A model generated the notes under the pieces. It ran no database searches and was not told where the DNA came from. It saw only the letters and a program-made list of their open reading frames with translations. Positions 1 through 8,154 of a DNA stretch of 64,000 bases are shown in pieces; the first letter of the stretch is position 1, and each line of letters begins with the position of its first letter. The stretch comes from JAFEDN01 sp963844565 (GTDB taxonomy: Bacteria; Pseudomonadota; Gammaproteobacteria; Coxiellales; Coxiellaceae), in assembly GCA_963844565.1 (NCBI GenBank), contig CAWJON010000001.1:62001-126000 (forward strand), in the 5' to 3' direction. Position numbers and translations under genes: made by a program.

Positions 1-2
1 CT

Positions 3-176
3 AATGTCAAACCCGAGCATATAGGTAAACTTAATTTTTATTTGGCAAACCGTACAGACGGCGCTATTGGCATTGCTGAATATTGTCTTCCTGATCTGGA
101 TTTATTAAAAGCTAAGCTCGCTGAGAAACTGAAGACCGAAGAATCATGTGGATCTCTCCTTCTGCAAGGTGAATAG
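3..176 (+). pseudogene. C-terminal remnant of a YhcG/DUF1016-type nuclease (partial)
   Basis: An open frame enters from the window edge and ends at a TAG at 174-176, giving 57 visible residues. It contains EHIGKLNFYL followed soon after by IGIAEYCLPDLDLL. Both pieces resemble the end of YhcG/DUF1016 (PDDEXK-like) proteins, where a longer stretch containing an LLCK-type strand normally separates them. Here that stretch is missing, so I infer an internally deleted, probably non-functional remnant. The 5' part lies outside the window, and the family assignment is from memory of the motif only. Confidence 0.4.
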
Positions 177-186
177 TTCCAGTCAC

Positions 187-3100
187 TTATTTTTTTTCAA
201 CTGGATAAGGTGTTCCATTTTTTATTTCTAATTTTTTTCCTGAATGAGCAGGAATTCGATTTCCTGGAAAAATAATTCCGGCCAAATTTAAAGGATCTAC
301 GGCGGAAATAATTACCACTTCATCGGCTTTTTCTTTTTTTCGAAATGCACGCAGCGAATCTACGACATAGGGCAACGCAAATTGTTCACCCCTAAAATTT
401 GCCACAAAACGTCCTCCGCGCACCTCGCCACGGTCTTCTAAACGACGCAACACCATTAATAAATCTCGCCAAATTGGCGCTATCGCCTCGCGGGCGATTA
501 AGTCACGAAACACAACCCCATATCGTCTCAACAATAAAAGTGCAATTTTTTCAAGTCGCAAGGAAGGGTCTTCTACATTATTTCGCACAATCAAAGACCA
601 TCGGCCAGCGCTATAACGAGGCCGGCCAAATTGGCGCCGACCCTGTCCTTGGCGTCTTTTAGGGTTAATTAGCGCACGCAAATTATCAAAACTATCTGCC
701 GTCACCAATCCTGCAGCCACCAGCTCCCATAAACCATTTTCTATTTCAGTCGGTAAACCGCCTATTCCACGGGTAATATCGGAAAAAAACGCAGCACCTT
801 TTTTTTGCAAATAATCCAATATTTTTTTTGCAGTTGTGCTCAAATTAATTTTTTCTTCGCCTAATTTTTCCTTAACCAAATTTAGCCAATCATTATCCTC
901 ACGAATAAAAAAAGTGATGGGAGCAATTTTGCTGGGAACAACACGTGCATCTTCTGTCGTAAGCGCAGGATGAGCAGAAATTCGGCCCCAACTGATTACG
1001 CCCGTTAAACATAAGTGATCTAACAACGCTGAATCAAAATCTTTTAACCGTTTTGAGAAAATTTGTTTTTCCCAAACACTGGCAGGAATTTCAAATCCTT
1101 GCAATTGTTTGATTACCTCGATTAATCCAGTTTCACCCTGTAATTGAGTACCCATTGTGATATGCTGCCAGCTCAATAACCATTGCATAAATTCTACGGT
1201 AGTGACTGGAGCAATTTCTTGACGTAAGGCGCCCAACGTCAACCGATGTATTCTGGCTAACAATCGTCGTTCACACCATTCGATTATTTCTGAATTTTGT
1301 CTTAAAAAATGGCCGCGTAAAATCATGCCGGTGGACTCTAATTTAAGTAGGGCCTGCGCTACTTCAGCTGGGTCTAAAGATAACCATTCACTCAATTCTG
1401 CCTGAGTTGTTGGGCCTAAATGTAACAACCACCCTCGAATCATATCCAGCAATACTGAAAAATGATCTAAATGTGTCGGCAAATCACTTAAAAAAAGACT
1501 ATCCTTTTGCGCTGGTGGATAGATGACAAAAAATTCTTGCAACTTTTCAGTCGCCACCCAAAATGATTTTTCTTTACAAACAATCTTATGTGCTCGTTTC
1601 GTTTCTTGCAGTTGGAGCAAAAAATGTTGCGGTAACTGGTGAAAGTCATCTATTTCTTTAGGAAATGCAATTAACGTTTGTAACGCATCGTGACACTCAT
1701 CTGCGTTACGGACGTCAGGCCAGGCTTGGCTTTTCACCGTCTGGATGGCGGTGGGATCCAAACGGCCAGCTTGTAAAACAGAATCAGGTAATATTCTTCG
1801 CATTTCTACCGCACGAGCTCTCCGCTCCTCCAGCGGGGCATCGTCTAAAAATGCATAAGGATTCGCATTAAGAATTTGGTGAGCGAAAGGTGACGGCGTG
1901 GGGGTATCGACGGACAAACAAGTAATCTGCCCGTTTAAAATATTCTGTAATAATTCAATTAAACCATCAATATCCAAGGCCTCAGTTAATACATCTTTCA
2001 TGGTTTCAAAAATTAATGGATGATCTGGCAAAATAATATCTTGGCCCCCTAAGTTATCTTGGCAAGCGGCAGCATCCGGAAAAACAGCGGCTAACAAGTC
2101 ATCAGATAAAATCCGCATAATGTGCGGAGGCGTTTTTTTTCCGCGTTGAAACCGCAATAAAGCTAATGAACGGGTTGCATTCCAACGCCAACGCGTGGTA
2201 AATAATGGCGAAGCTAAGACCGCCTGAATAAGTGCTTCTTTTACCGTATTAGGATGTAGGAAATGAAAAACATCTGCTAATGGAAAACTATGCTGTTCAG
2301 CTAAAGAAATATTCAACCCATCATCAGTCGCGGCTGCTTGTAATTCAAAATTAAAAGAGCGACAAAATTTTTTCCTTAACGCCAGTCCCCAAGCTTTATT
2401 AATTCGAGCACCAAACGGTGCATGAATAACCAGCTGCATACCACCGCCCTCATCAAAAAATCTTTCAGCAATAATGGTGGTTAGCGTGGGTACAGCGCCT
2501 AATATAGCTTGTCCTTGCCGAATATATTCAACTAATTGAATTGCTGCCGATTCATTCACGCAACAATGGCTAACGAGCCAGTTTTGCGCGGTTGAGAGAT
2601 CAGCATTATTGACAAAATCGCTTAGAGTTTGCCGTAAATTGGAAACGTGTGCTGATAATTCATCCGTTCGAGCAGCCCCTTCTCCACGCCAAAAAGGAAC
2701 GCTAGGAGGGGCGCCACCCGCATCGGTGACAATGACTCGTCCTTGGGTTTCAATATGTTGAATTTGCCAAGAAGTAGTGCCTAATAAAATAATATCACCA
2801 CGATTACTCTCTACCGCAAAGTCTTCATCTAAAGTTCCTACCATCACACCATCCGGCTCAGTGATCACTGAAAACAAACCTGTTTCAGGAATGGCGCCGC
2901 CATTGGTAATGGCCGTTAGTCTGCTGCCTCTGCGAGCACGGATCATACCATTCACTTGATCTCGGAATAAATAAGCACCGTAACGTCCTCTGGAGCCCGC
3001 AATTCCAGAAGACAACATTTCTAAAATTTGATTAAATGTTTCTGATGACAAATCTGCATAAGGAAAAGCAGAACGCACTAAAGCAAATAATTCAACTTCT

Positions 3101-4380
3101 TTCCATTCTTCTGCCGCGCAGGTTGCAACAATTTGCTGCGCTAAAACATCCAACGGTTGATTGGGAATAATTAAATGATCTAAATCACGTTGTTTAATCG
3201 CATGAATTAAAGCAGCGCATTCAAGTAAATCATCTCGGGTAGTCACAAAAAAACGTGCCTTAGAGATTGCGCCACGCCAATGCCCTGCCCGGCCAATCCT
3301 TTGCAATGCCACGGAAATTGCACGTGGAGAGCTAATCTGGCAAACCAGGTCGACCGAACCAATATCAATTCCTAGTTCTAGTGAAGCTGTTGCTACCAAT
3401 GCTTTTAACTCACCGTTTTTAAGTTTATTTTCTGCTGACAATCTAATTTTGCGTGACAAACTACCGTGATGGGCAGCAACATTACCTTCTCCCAAACGTT
3501 CCTTTAAACGATGAGCAATCCGCTCAGCGAGACGGCGCGTGTTCACAAAAACCAATGTAGAACGATGGGCTTTAGCCAATCCAGCTAATCGATTATAAAT
3601 ATCTTCCCACATTTCATTGGAAGCGACCGCGCTTAATTCGCCGTTTGGAATTTCAATTGCTAAATCGAGCTGTCGTTCATAACCAATATTGACAATTTCA
3701 GGTAAGGGTCTTTTATTACCAGTTAAAAAATGGGCGATTTTTTCAATTGGCTTTTGTGTGGCTGATAATCCAATGCGAACAAACCGTTTTTTACACAACG
3801 ACTGCAACCTTTCTAAAGACAAGGCAAGATGGGCGCCGCGTTTGCTGTTGGCTAACGCATGTATTTCATCGATAATGACTGTATCTACTTCCGTCAATAG
3901 CTGACGACTTTTTTCCGCAGTTAATAATATATAAAGGGATTCGGGGGTGGTGACTAGAATATGGGGTGGATTTTTCAACATCAATTGACGTTCACGCGCC
4001 AATGTATCGCCAGTACGTACAGCTATTCGCAATTCTTCCATCTCAAAATCGTTATCTTTGGCTAAGGCCAAAATTTCTTTCAACGGTTCTTGCAGATTTT
4101 TATGAATATCATTACTCAGCGCTTTTAAAGGCGAAATGTAAACCACATGAATATGATCAGTTAGCTCTTTAGCGAGAGAGAGTCGAACTAGCCTATCTAT
4201 ACAGGATAAAAAGGCTGCAAATGTTTTCCCAGATCCCGTTGGGGCAGAGATCAATGTAGATTTTCTAGCTACAATAGCTGGCCAACCTTGTTCTTGAGGT
4301 TCGGTCGGAGAACCAAATTTACTGACAAACCAACGATAAACTAATGGATGTGCCCAGCTTAAACTTGCAATGGTGGTAAT
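187..4380 (-). CDS. lhr: Lhr-type large DEAD/DEAH-box helicase
   Basis: Large superfamily 2 helicase-related protein of about 1397 residues, the usual size for bacterial Lhr; such proteins unwind DNA or RNA-DNA hybrids in repair. Visible in order: Walker A APTGSGKT (about residue 46), TTPESL, the DEIH box (about residue 170), the SAT motif (GLSATQ), motif VI (QRIGRAGH), then the long Lhr-specific C-terminal region. No ATG, GTG or TTG precedes the Walker A region except a TTG right beside it, which would remove the Q-motif region. The frame stays open upstream with family-like sequence (HPLVYRWFVSKFGSPTEPQ). An AGAGAGG ribosome-binding site (4389-4395) lies 8 nt before an ATT at 4380-4378, so I place the start at this rare ATT codon. 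The stop is at 187. It appears to be monocistronic. Confidence 0.9.
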   Translation of the reverse strand: MTTIASLSWAHPLVYRWFVSKFGSPTEPQEQGWPAIVARKSTLISAPTGSGKTFAAFLSCIDRLVRLSLAKELTDHIHVVYISPLKALSNDIHKNLQEPLKEILALAKDNDFEMEELRIAVRTGDTLARERQLMLKNPPHILVTTPESLYILLTAEKSRQLLTEVDTVIIDEIHALANSKRGAHLALSLERLQSLCKKRFVRIGLSATQKPIEKIAHFLTGNKRPLPEIVNIGYERQLDLAIEIPNGELSAVASNEMWEDIYNRLAGLAKAHRSTLVFVNTRRLAERIAHRLKERLGEGNVAAHHGSLSRKIRLSAENKLKNGELKALVATASLELGIDIGSVDLVCQISSPRAISVALQRIGRAGHWRGAISKARFFVTTRDDLLECAALIHAIKQRDLDHLIIPNQPLDVLAQQIVATCAAEEWKEVELFALVRSAFPYADLSSETFNQILEMLSSGIAGSRGRYGAYLFRDQVNGMIRARRGSRLTAITNGGAIPETGLFSVITEPDGVMVGTLDEDFAVESNRGDIILLGTTSWQIQHIETQGRVIVTDAGGAPPSVPFWRGEGAARTDELSAHVSNLRQTLSDFVNNADLSTAQNWLVSHCCVNESAAIQLVEYIRQGQAILGAVPTLTTIIAERFFDEGGGMQLVIHAPFGARINKAWGLALRKKFCRSFNFELQAAATDDGLNISLAEQHSFPLADVFHFLHPNTVKEALIQAVLASPLFTTRWRWNATRSLALLRFQRGKKTPPHIMRILSDDLLAAVFPDAAACQDNLGGQDIILPDHPLIFETMKDVLTEALDIDGLIELLQNILNGQITCLSVDTPTPSPFAHQILNANPYAFLDDAPLEERRARAVEMRRILPDSVLQAGRLDPTAIQTVKSQAWPDVRNADECHDALQTLIAFPKEIDDFHQLPQHFLLQLQETKRAHKIVCKEKSFWVATEKLQEFFVIYPPAQKDSLFLSDLPTHLDHFSVLLDMIRGWLLHLGPTTQAELSEWLSLDPAEVAQALLKLESTGMILRGHFLRQNSEIIEWCERRLLARIHRLTLGALRQEIAPVTTVEFMQWLLSWQHITMGTQLQGETGLIEVIKQLQGFEIPASVWEKQIFSKRLKDFDSALLDHLCLTGVISWGRISAHPALTTEDARVVPSKIAPITFFIREDNDWLNLVKEKLGEEKINLSTTAKKILDYLQKKGAAFFSDITRGIGGLPTEIENGLWELVAAGLVTADSFDNLRALINPKRRQGQGRRQFGRPRYSAGRWSLIVRNNVEDPSLRLEKIALLLLRRYGVVFRDLIAREAIAPIWRDLLMVLRRLEDRGEVRGGRFVANFRGEQFALPYVVDSLRAFRKKEKADEVVIISAVDPLNLAGIIFPGNRIPAHSGKKLEIKNGTPYPVEKK

Positions 4381-4474
4381 AAAATTAACCTCTCTGGAAA
4401 TAAAGCTATTTTATCACAGAAACTGGGATTTTAAGTATTTAAAATTGATTCATTTTACTAAGCGCGCTAAAATC

Positions 4475-4636
4475 AATTCCGCTGATTTCGGCGACATCCG
4501 CCTCCTCGCAGGTTTTGATAAATCGGGTCCTGTCAGAGGAGTCGTTTTTCATGCTCGCTGCGCTGCGCGTGAAAAACGACTCCTCTGCCACCCGATGCAA
4601 AGTTCGCTGGCGGATGTCGCCGAAATCAGCGGAATT
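4475..4636. repeat. Palindromic mobile-like repeat, copy 1 (MITE-like)
   Basis: A 162-bp element whose two ends are inverted copies of about 28 bp (outer part AATTCCGCTGATTTCGGCG). Inside lies a second inverted pair around AGTCGTTTTTCA / TGAAAAACGACT with a GCTCGCTGCGCTGCGC centre, so the whole element can fold into one long cruciform. Outside the ends, an imperfect inversion (around CTAAGCGCGCTAA) continues for about 15 bp on each side. It fills the gap between lhr and aroD and is GC-richer than its surroundings. Copy 2 is at 47409-47563 in the opposite orientation. No transposase is encoded. Small open frames within it are by-products of the palindrome. Confidence 0.85.
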
Positions 4637-4677
4637 GCTTTTATGCACGCTAAGTTTGAATGAAATTTACTAACACC

Positions 4678-5706
4678 TTATGATTTTTTACCAGAATGAT
4701 GCTTAATTCGTTGTACAAAATGCAAGAGTGATTTTTGAATTTCATCGTCTTCTATATCAGAAGCACCGAACAAACTTTTATAATTAAGTAAAACTTGTTG
4801 TATTTGTACCTCAATAGCAGTTCCCTCAGTGTTAATTCCCATTCGCTCATTAGCTACCATCAATCCAATCCAGGATAATCTGGCACAAATTTCTAAAATA
4901 CCTGCAAGTTCATGCTCATTTGATGGCAAAGTAACACAAACTGCATTTCTTTTTACTCGATTAAAAATCAAGTTATATAGAAGCGGCCTAAAACTTGAAT
5001 TTTCTATTTCACCAATTAGAGCAAAAACTTGGGTTTTTTGGTCGAGATGACGAAAATTATAAATATCAATGAGTGTTTCTAACGTTAACTGACCAGGCGC
5101 CGTGCTGAATTCATTACGAAGGCTAGCAAAATTAAAAGAATTTCCATAAATTGGGCCCAAAATTCGCGTACACTCGCCATACTCACCCATCCCGATGACT
5201 GTTAGACTTTTATACGTACTGTTTTCCTTTAAAAATTCCAATAACTTTAATGAGTCCAAGGTTGAATTGGCTTTAACGGCAATTTTATAGTTATCAAATT
5301 CTGGTTTCTCCATCGTTTTTATCAACTGATTTAAATCGCCAGGAGTTTCTAAAAAATTATGATAGGATGAGATAAGCTTAATGCGTGGAAACGAGGTTTT
5401 TATTTTTTTTAAAAAATCATCAGAAATGTCAAATTCTAAATCAAAATAATCCGGCGATAATTCACAGAGCTTTTGGATGATTTGGAGCCGCTCCACTTCA
5501 CTGCCATCGAAATACCCCCCTTGAGATCTTGTACGTAAAGTAAATAGAGTTACCAAGTCAATTTCTTTGCGCAATTTCCGCAAAATTTCTATATCCAATG
5601 ATTCCCAATAATCCAAACGCAATTCTACCGCGTCGGCCTTCTCAGCGAGAGCAAGTTGCTGTTTAGCCTGAAGGTAATTTTTAGCGTTTACAACGGCAAC
5701 AAGCAT
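4678..5706 (-). CDS. aroD: Type I 3-dehydroquinate dehydratase with a degenerate AroE-like tail
   Basis: Class I dehydroquinase of the shikimate pathway (3-dehydroquinate to 3-dehydroshikimate, via a Schiff base). Residues about 1-215 carry the family motifs: AVELRLD (Glu28), SSYHNF (His116), the Schiff-base lysine in YKIAVK (Lys141), the GECTR loop and TAPGQ (Gln206). Residues about 225-342 begin like the shikimate dehydrogenase N-domain (VFALIGEIENSSFRPLLYN), but the NVTIPHK catalytic-lysine motif and an NADP-binding Rossmann domain are absent. It therefore resembles a truncated AroDE fusion of the chlamydial type (about 480 residues). Start: the ATG at 5706 has GGGAG six bases upstream; an alternative upstream start would add 10 residues. 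AroD activity is likely; AroE activity is doubtful. Confidence 0.85.
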   Translation of the reverse strand: MLVAVVNAKNYLQAKQQLALAEKADAVELRLDYWESLDIEILRKLRKEIDLVTLFTLRTRSQGGYFDGSEVERLQIIQKLCELSPDYFDLEFDISDDFLKKIKTSFPRIKLISSYHNFLETPGDLNQLIKTMEKPEFDNYKIAVKANSTLDSLKLLEFLKENSTYKSLTVIGMGEYGECTRILGPIYGNSFNFASLRNEFSTAPGQLTLETLIDIYNFRHLDQKTQVFALIGEIENSSFRPLLYNLIFNRVKRNAVCVTLPSNEHELAGILEICARLSWIGLMVANERMGINTEGTAIEVQIQQVLLNYKSLFGASDIEDDEIQKSLLHFVQRIKHHSGKKS

Positions 5707-5760
5707 AGGAATCTCCCTGACTAACTTGACAAACAAATCTATAATAATTTAGCATTTCTG

Positions 5761-6807
5761 GTGGATTTAGAAAAGGATAAGCCTTTGAGATATACTATTT
5801 ATGCTATCGGTGATGCACTTATCGATCTTGAATTTGAAGTCACAGATCAACAACTGAAGTCTTTGAACATTAAGAAAGGTGAAACAACCTATTTAGACGA
5901 CTCAAAATTACAACACTTAATGGCCTCATTGCCCACCCCCCCCAAAGTTAGGGCAAGTGGCGGCTCTGTTTCAAATACTATTATGACCATTCAACTTCTT
6001 GGAGCCAATAACTTTTCCAGCAATTATTACTGTGGAATAGTTGCCGATGATGAGGACGGTGAATTTATTTTTCAAGATTTTAACCTAAAAAATATTGATA
6101 CCAATCTAGCAAAAATTAATCGCCAACCTGGCATCACTGGCAAATGTATTGTTTTATTAACCCCTGATGGCGAGCGCTCTCTTTGTACCTATAAAGGAAT
6201 ATGCGCCAATCTTTCTACAAACGAACTCAATCTCCAAGCGTTACGTAATTCTGAGTTTCTTTACACAGAAGGATTTCTGGTTACCTGTCCTGCTACTTTT
6301 TTAGTGGCAAAAGCAGCGCATCGCCTGGCAAAACAAGAAGGGAAAAAACGTGTTCTAGGTTTATCTGATCCTAATATCGTTCAGCAATATAAAAACAACT
6401 TCTTGCAGTTAATGGAAGATCCAGTTGATCTTTTATTTTGCAATGAAAAAGAAGCCTATCTATTTTGCGATACCTTTGACTTTGAACTGGTCAAGAAGAT
6501 TCTCCCACAGTTTACCAAAACTTTCGCTATCACTTTAGATGCTCGAGGCTCTGTGGTGTTCGATGGAAATGCGATTCATCATGCCCAAGCCAGACCGGTT
6601 AAAATGCAAAATTCTTTAGGAGCTGGTGACGCTTTTGCCGGCGCTTTTTTGTATGCTCTCAGCGCAGGCTATTCTTTTCCTAAGGCCAATGAATTAGCTA
6701 ATTTAGTTGCTGGACGAGTGGTTACAAAGTACGGCCCCAAAATTAATAAAAACGATGCGGCGGAAATACTGGAAGAATGGCACTCGCTACCCCATATCAA
6801 AAGCTAA
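5761..6807 (+). CDS. PfkB-family sugar/nucleoside kinase (adenosine kinase-like)
   Basis: Ribokinase/PfkB-family kinase of 348 residues, the family's usual length. It has the N-terminal YAIGDALIDLEFEV segment, the substrate-site glycine region ASGGSVSNT (about residue 65), and the C-terminal signature NSLGAGDAFAGAFLYAL, which holds the anion hole and the catalytic Asp of GAGD. The overall pattern matches the adenosine-kinase-like branch more than fructokinase, but the substrate cannot be fixed by reading. The start is a GTG with no clear Shine-Dalgarno; a TATAAT at 5740-5745 lies just upstream, so a very short leader is possible. It is divergent from aroD. Confidence 0.8.
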   Translation: MDLEKDKPLRYTIYAIGDALIDLEFEVTDQQLKSLNIKKGETTYLDDSKLQHLMASLPTPPKVRASGGSVSNTIMTIQLLGANNFSSNYYCGIVADDEDGEFIFQDFNLKNIDTNLAKINRQPGITGKCIVLLTPDGERSLCTYKGICANLSTNELNLQALRNSEFLYTEGFLVTCPATFLVAKAAHRLAKQEGKKRVLGLSDPNIVQQYKNNFLQLMEDPVDLLFCNEKEAYLFCDTFDFELVKKILPQFTKTFAITLDARGSVVFDGNAIHHAQARPVKMQNSLGAGDAFAGAFLYALSAGYSFPKANELANLVAGRVVTKYGPKINKNDAAEILEEWHSLPHIKS

Positions 6808-6877
6808 AGACTCTAGACTTTTCAACTTGTAACGTTTAGAATTTAGACTGGATTATGGCTTACTATAAGGATATGAA

Positions 6878-7312
6878 ATGAAAAAATTAAAACTTACTAT
6901 TTGTTCTGCATTAATACTAAATACCTCTTGGTGTTTTGCTGCCACTTTAAACTCGATGCCTCAAGATTTAATAAGCCAAGCGTTTGTTGGCAAGACAATG
7001 ATTACTATCACCTCTATTTTAGGTGATAATAATCAGTCACTCGTTAACAAACTTACTTTTTATATAGACACGCAAGGAAAAATATTTGGTAAACTAGATA
7101 CTCCAGTAACTAACAGCCCTCAAAATGATCAAGGGTCCTATGCGATAAAGACTGATGGCTCGTTATGTATGACTTGGCAACACTGGAACAATGGTCAAGA
7201 GTGGTGTGCTAACATTTTTGAAACTGCCAACAGTTACCTTTTTGTAGATACCAATAACAACTTCCACACCGCGGTGATGAAAAATAATATCAGTTCTGGT
7301 AATCAGGTTTGA
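6878..7312 (+). CDS. Small secreted protein of unknown function
   Basis: A 144-residue protein with a clear Sec signal peptide (MKKLKLTICSALILNTSWCFA, cleavage likely before ATLNS). The mature part is about 120 residues, rich in beta-type segments, with two cysteines in CMTWQHWNNGQEWC. That spacing faintly recalls DUF995-type periplasmic proteins (weak). An AAGGA lies 6 bases before the ATG. The 3' end overlaps the end of metF by 10 bases in convergent orientation. No function is assigned. Confidence 0.7.
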   Translation: MKKLKLTICSALILNTSWCFAATLNSMPQDLISQAFVGKTMITITSILGDNNQSLVNKLTFYIDTQGKIFGKLDTPVTNSPQNDQGSYAIKTDGSLCMTWQHWNNGQEWCANIFETANSYLFVDTNNNFHTAVMKNNISSGNQV

Positions 7313-8154
7313 AGTAAATGCTGCGGTTGCAAATAATCTTTGAAAATCACATTAATGATTTTTTGTGCAGGGATCGCTTGGTTTAAAACGTAAAAATGCA
7401 TGTGATGAAATCCATTGCCTCTTAGATTTTTACATAATTCGAGCAATATTTCTGTCATTTCCTCAGCTTTCTTTGCATCACTGCCCCGAAAGTCCAGACG
7501 CTTTTGCATCCATGAGGGAATTTCTGTACCACAGGATTCCGCTAAATGTAAGAGCTTCTGATATTCATCGATCAAAATTACGCCTGGAATGATCGGCACA
7601 TTAATTTTCAATTTTGCACATCGATCGACAAAACGAAAATACGCATCGGTATTAAAAAAAAATTGCGTGATAATAGAATTAGCCCCAGCTTCAATCTTTT
7701 GCTTTAAGTGCAAAAGATCTGCTTCCGGGCTAGCAGCTTCAGGATGAAATTCAGGATAGGCAGCCACGGTAATATGAAAAAAATCACCAGTCAACTGACG
7801 AATTTTTTTAATTAAATCGACGGCATACTTATACTCTGGCGTCTGTGTAAATTGGCTATTAGGAAAGTCCCCTCTAATAACAATTAAACGCTTAATATTC
7901 AAGTTCCGATAAATTTCAAGTATGTTTTTTAAACGTGGCTCAGTCATCATCACTGAAGAGAGATGGGGAACAATCGGAAATTGATGACAGACCAATTGTT
8001 CCACCAGTTTTACGGTATTAGTTTGCGATGAACCATTCGCGCCAAAAGTTACCGAAAAAAAAAGCGGATGCAGCTTATTAAGTTCGTGGCAAGTTTCTTG
8101 CAAAGTTATGAAATTTTCTATTTTTTTTGGCGGGAAAATTTCAAAGCTGTACAT
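7303..8154 (-). CDS. metF: 5,10-methylenetetrahydrofolate reductase
   Basis: Flavoenzyme that makes 5-methyl-THF, the methyl donor used by MetE. Its 283 residues fit bacterial MetF. Visible motifs: FEIFPPKK at the N-terminus (with the catalytic Glu), SVTFGANGSS, the FAD-site segment LIVIRGDFPN, and NSIITQFFFNTDAYFRFVD. The start codon lies inside the end of metE (14-base overlap), so the two genes are translationally coupled and form a metE-metF operon under the leader described upstream of metE. Confidence 0.95.
   Translation of the reverse strand: MYSFEIFPPKKIENFITLQETCHELNKLHPLFFSVTFGANGSSQTNTVKLVEQLVCHQFPIVPHLSSVMMTEPRLKNILEIYRNLNIKRLIVIRGDFPNSQFTQTPEYKYAVDLIKKIRQLTGDFFHITVAAYPEFHPEAASPEADLLHLKQKIEAGANSIITQFFFNTDAYFRFVDRCAKLKINVPIIPGVILIDEYQKLLHLAESCGTEIPSWMQKRLDFRGSDAKKAEEMTEILLELCKNLRGNGFHHMHFYVLNQAIPAQKIINVIFKDYLQPQHLLQT

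Noticed and set aside
4370..4663. Open frames on both strands inside repeat copy 1
   Set aside because: They arise from the palindrome and have no ribosome-binding site or conserved pattern.
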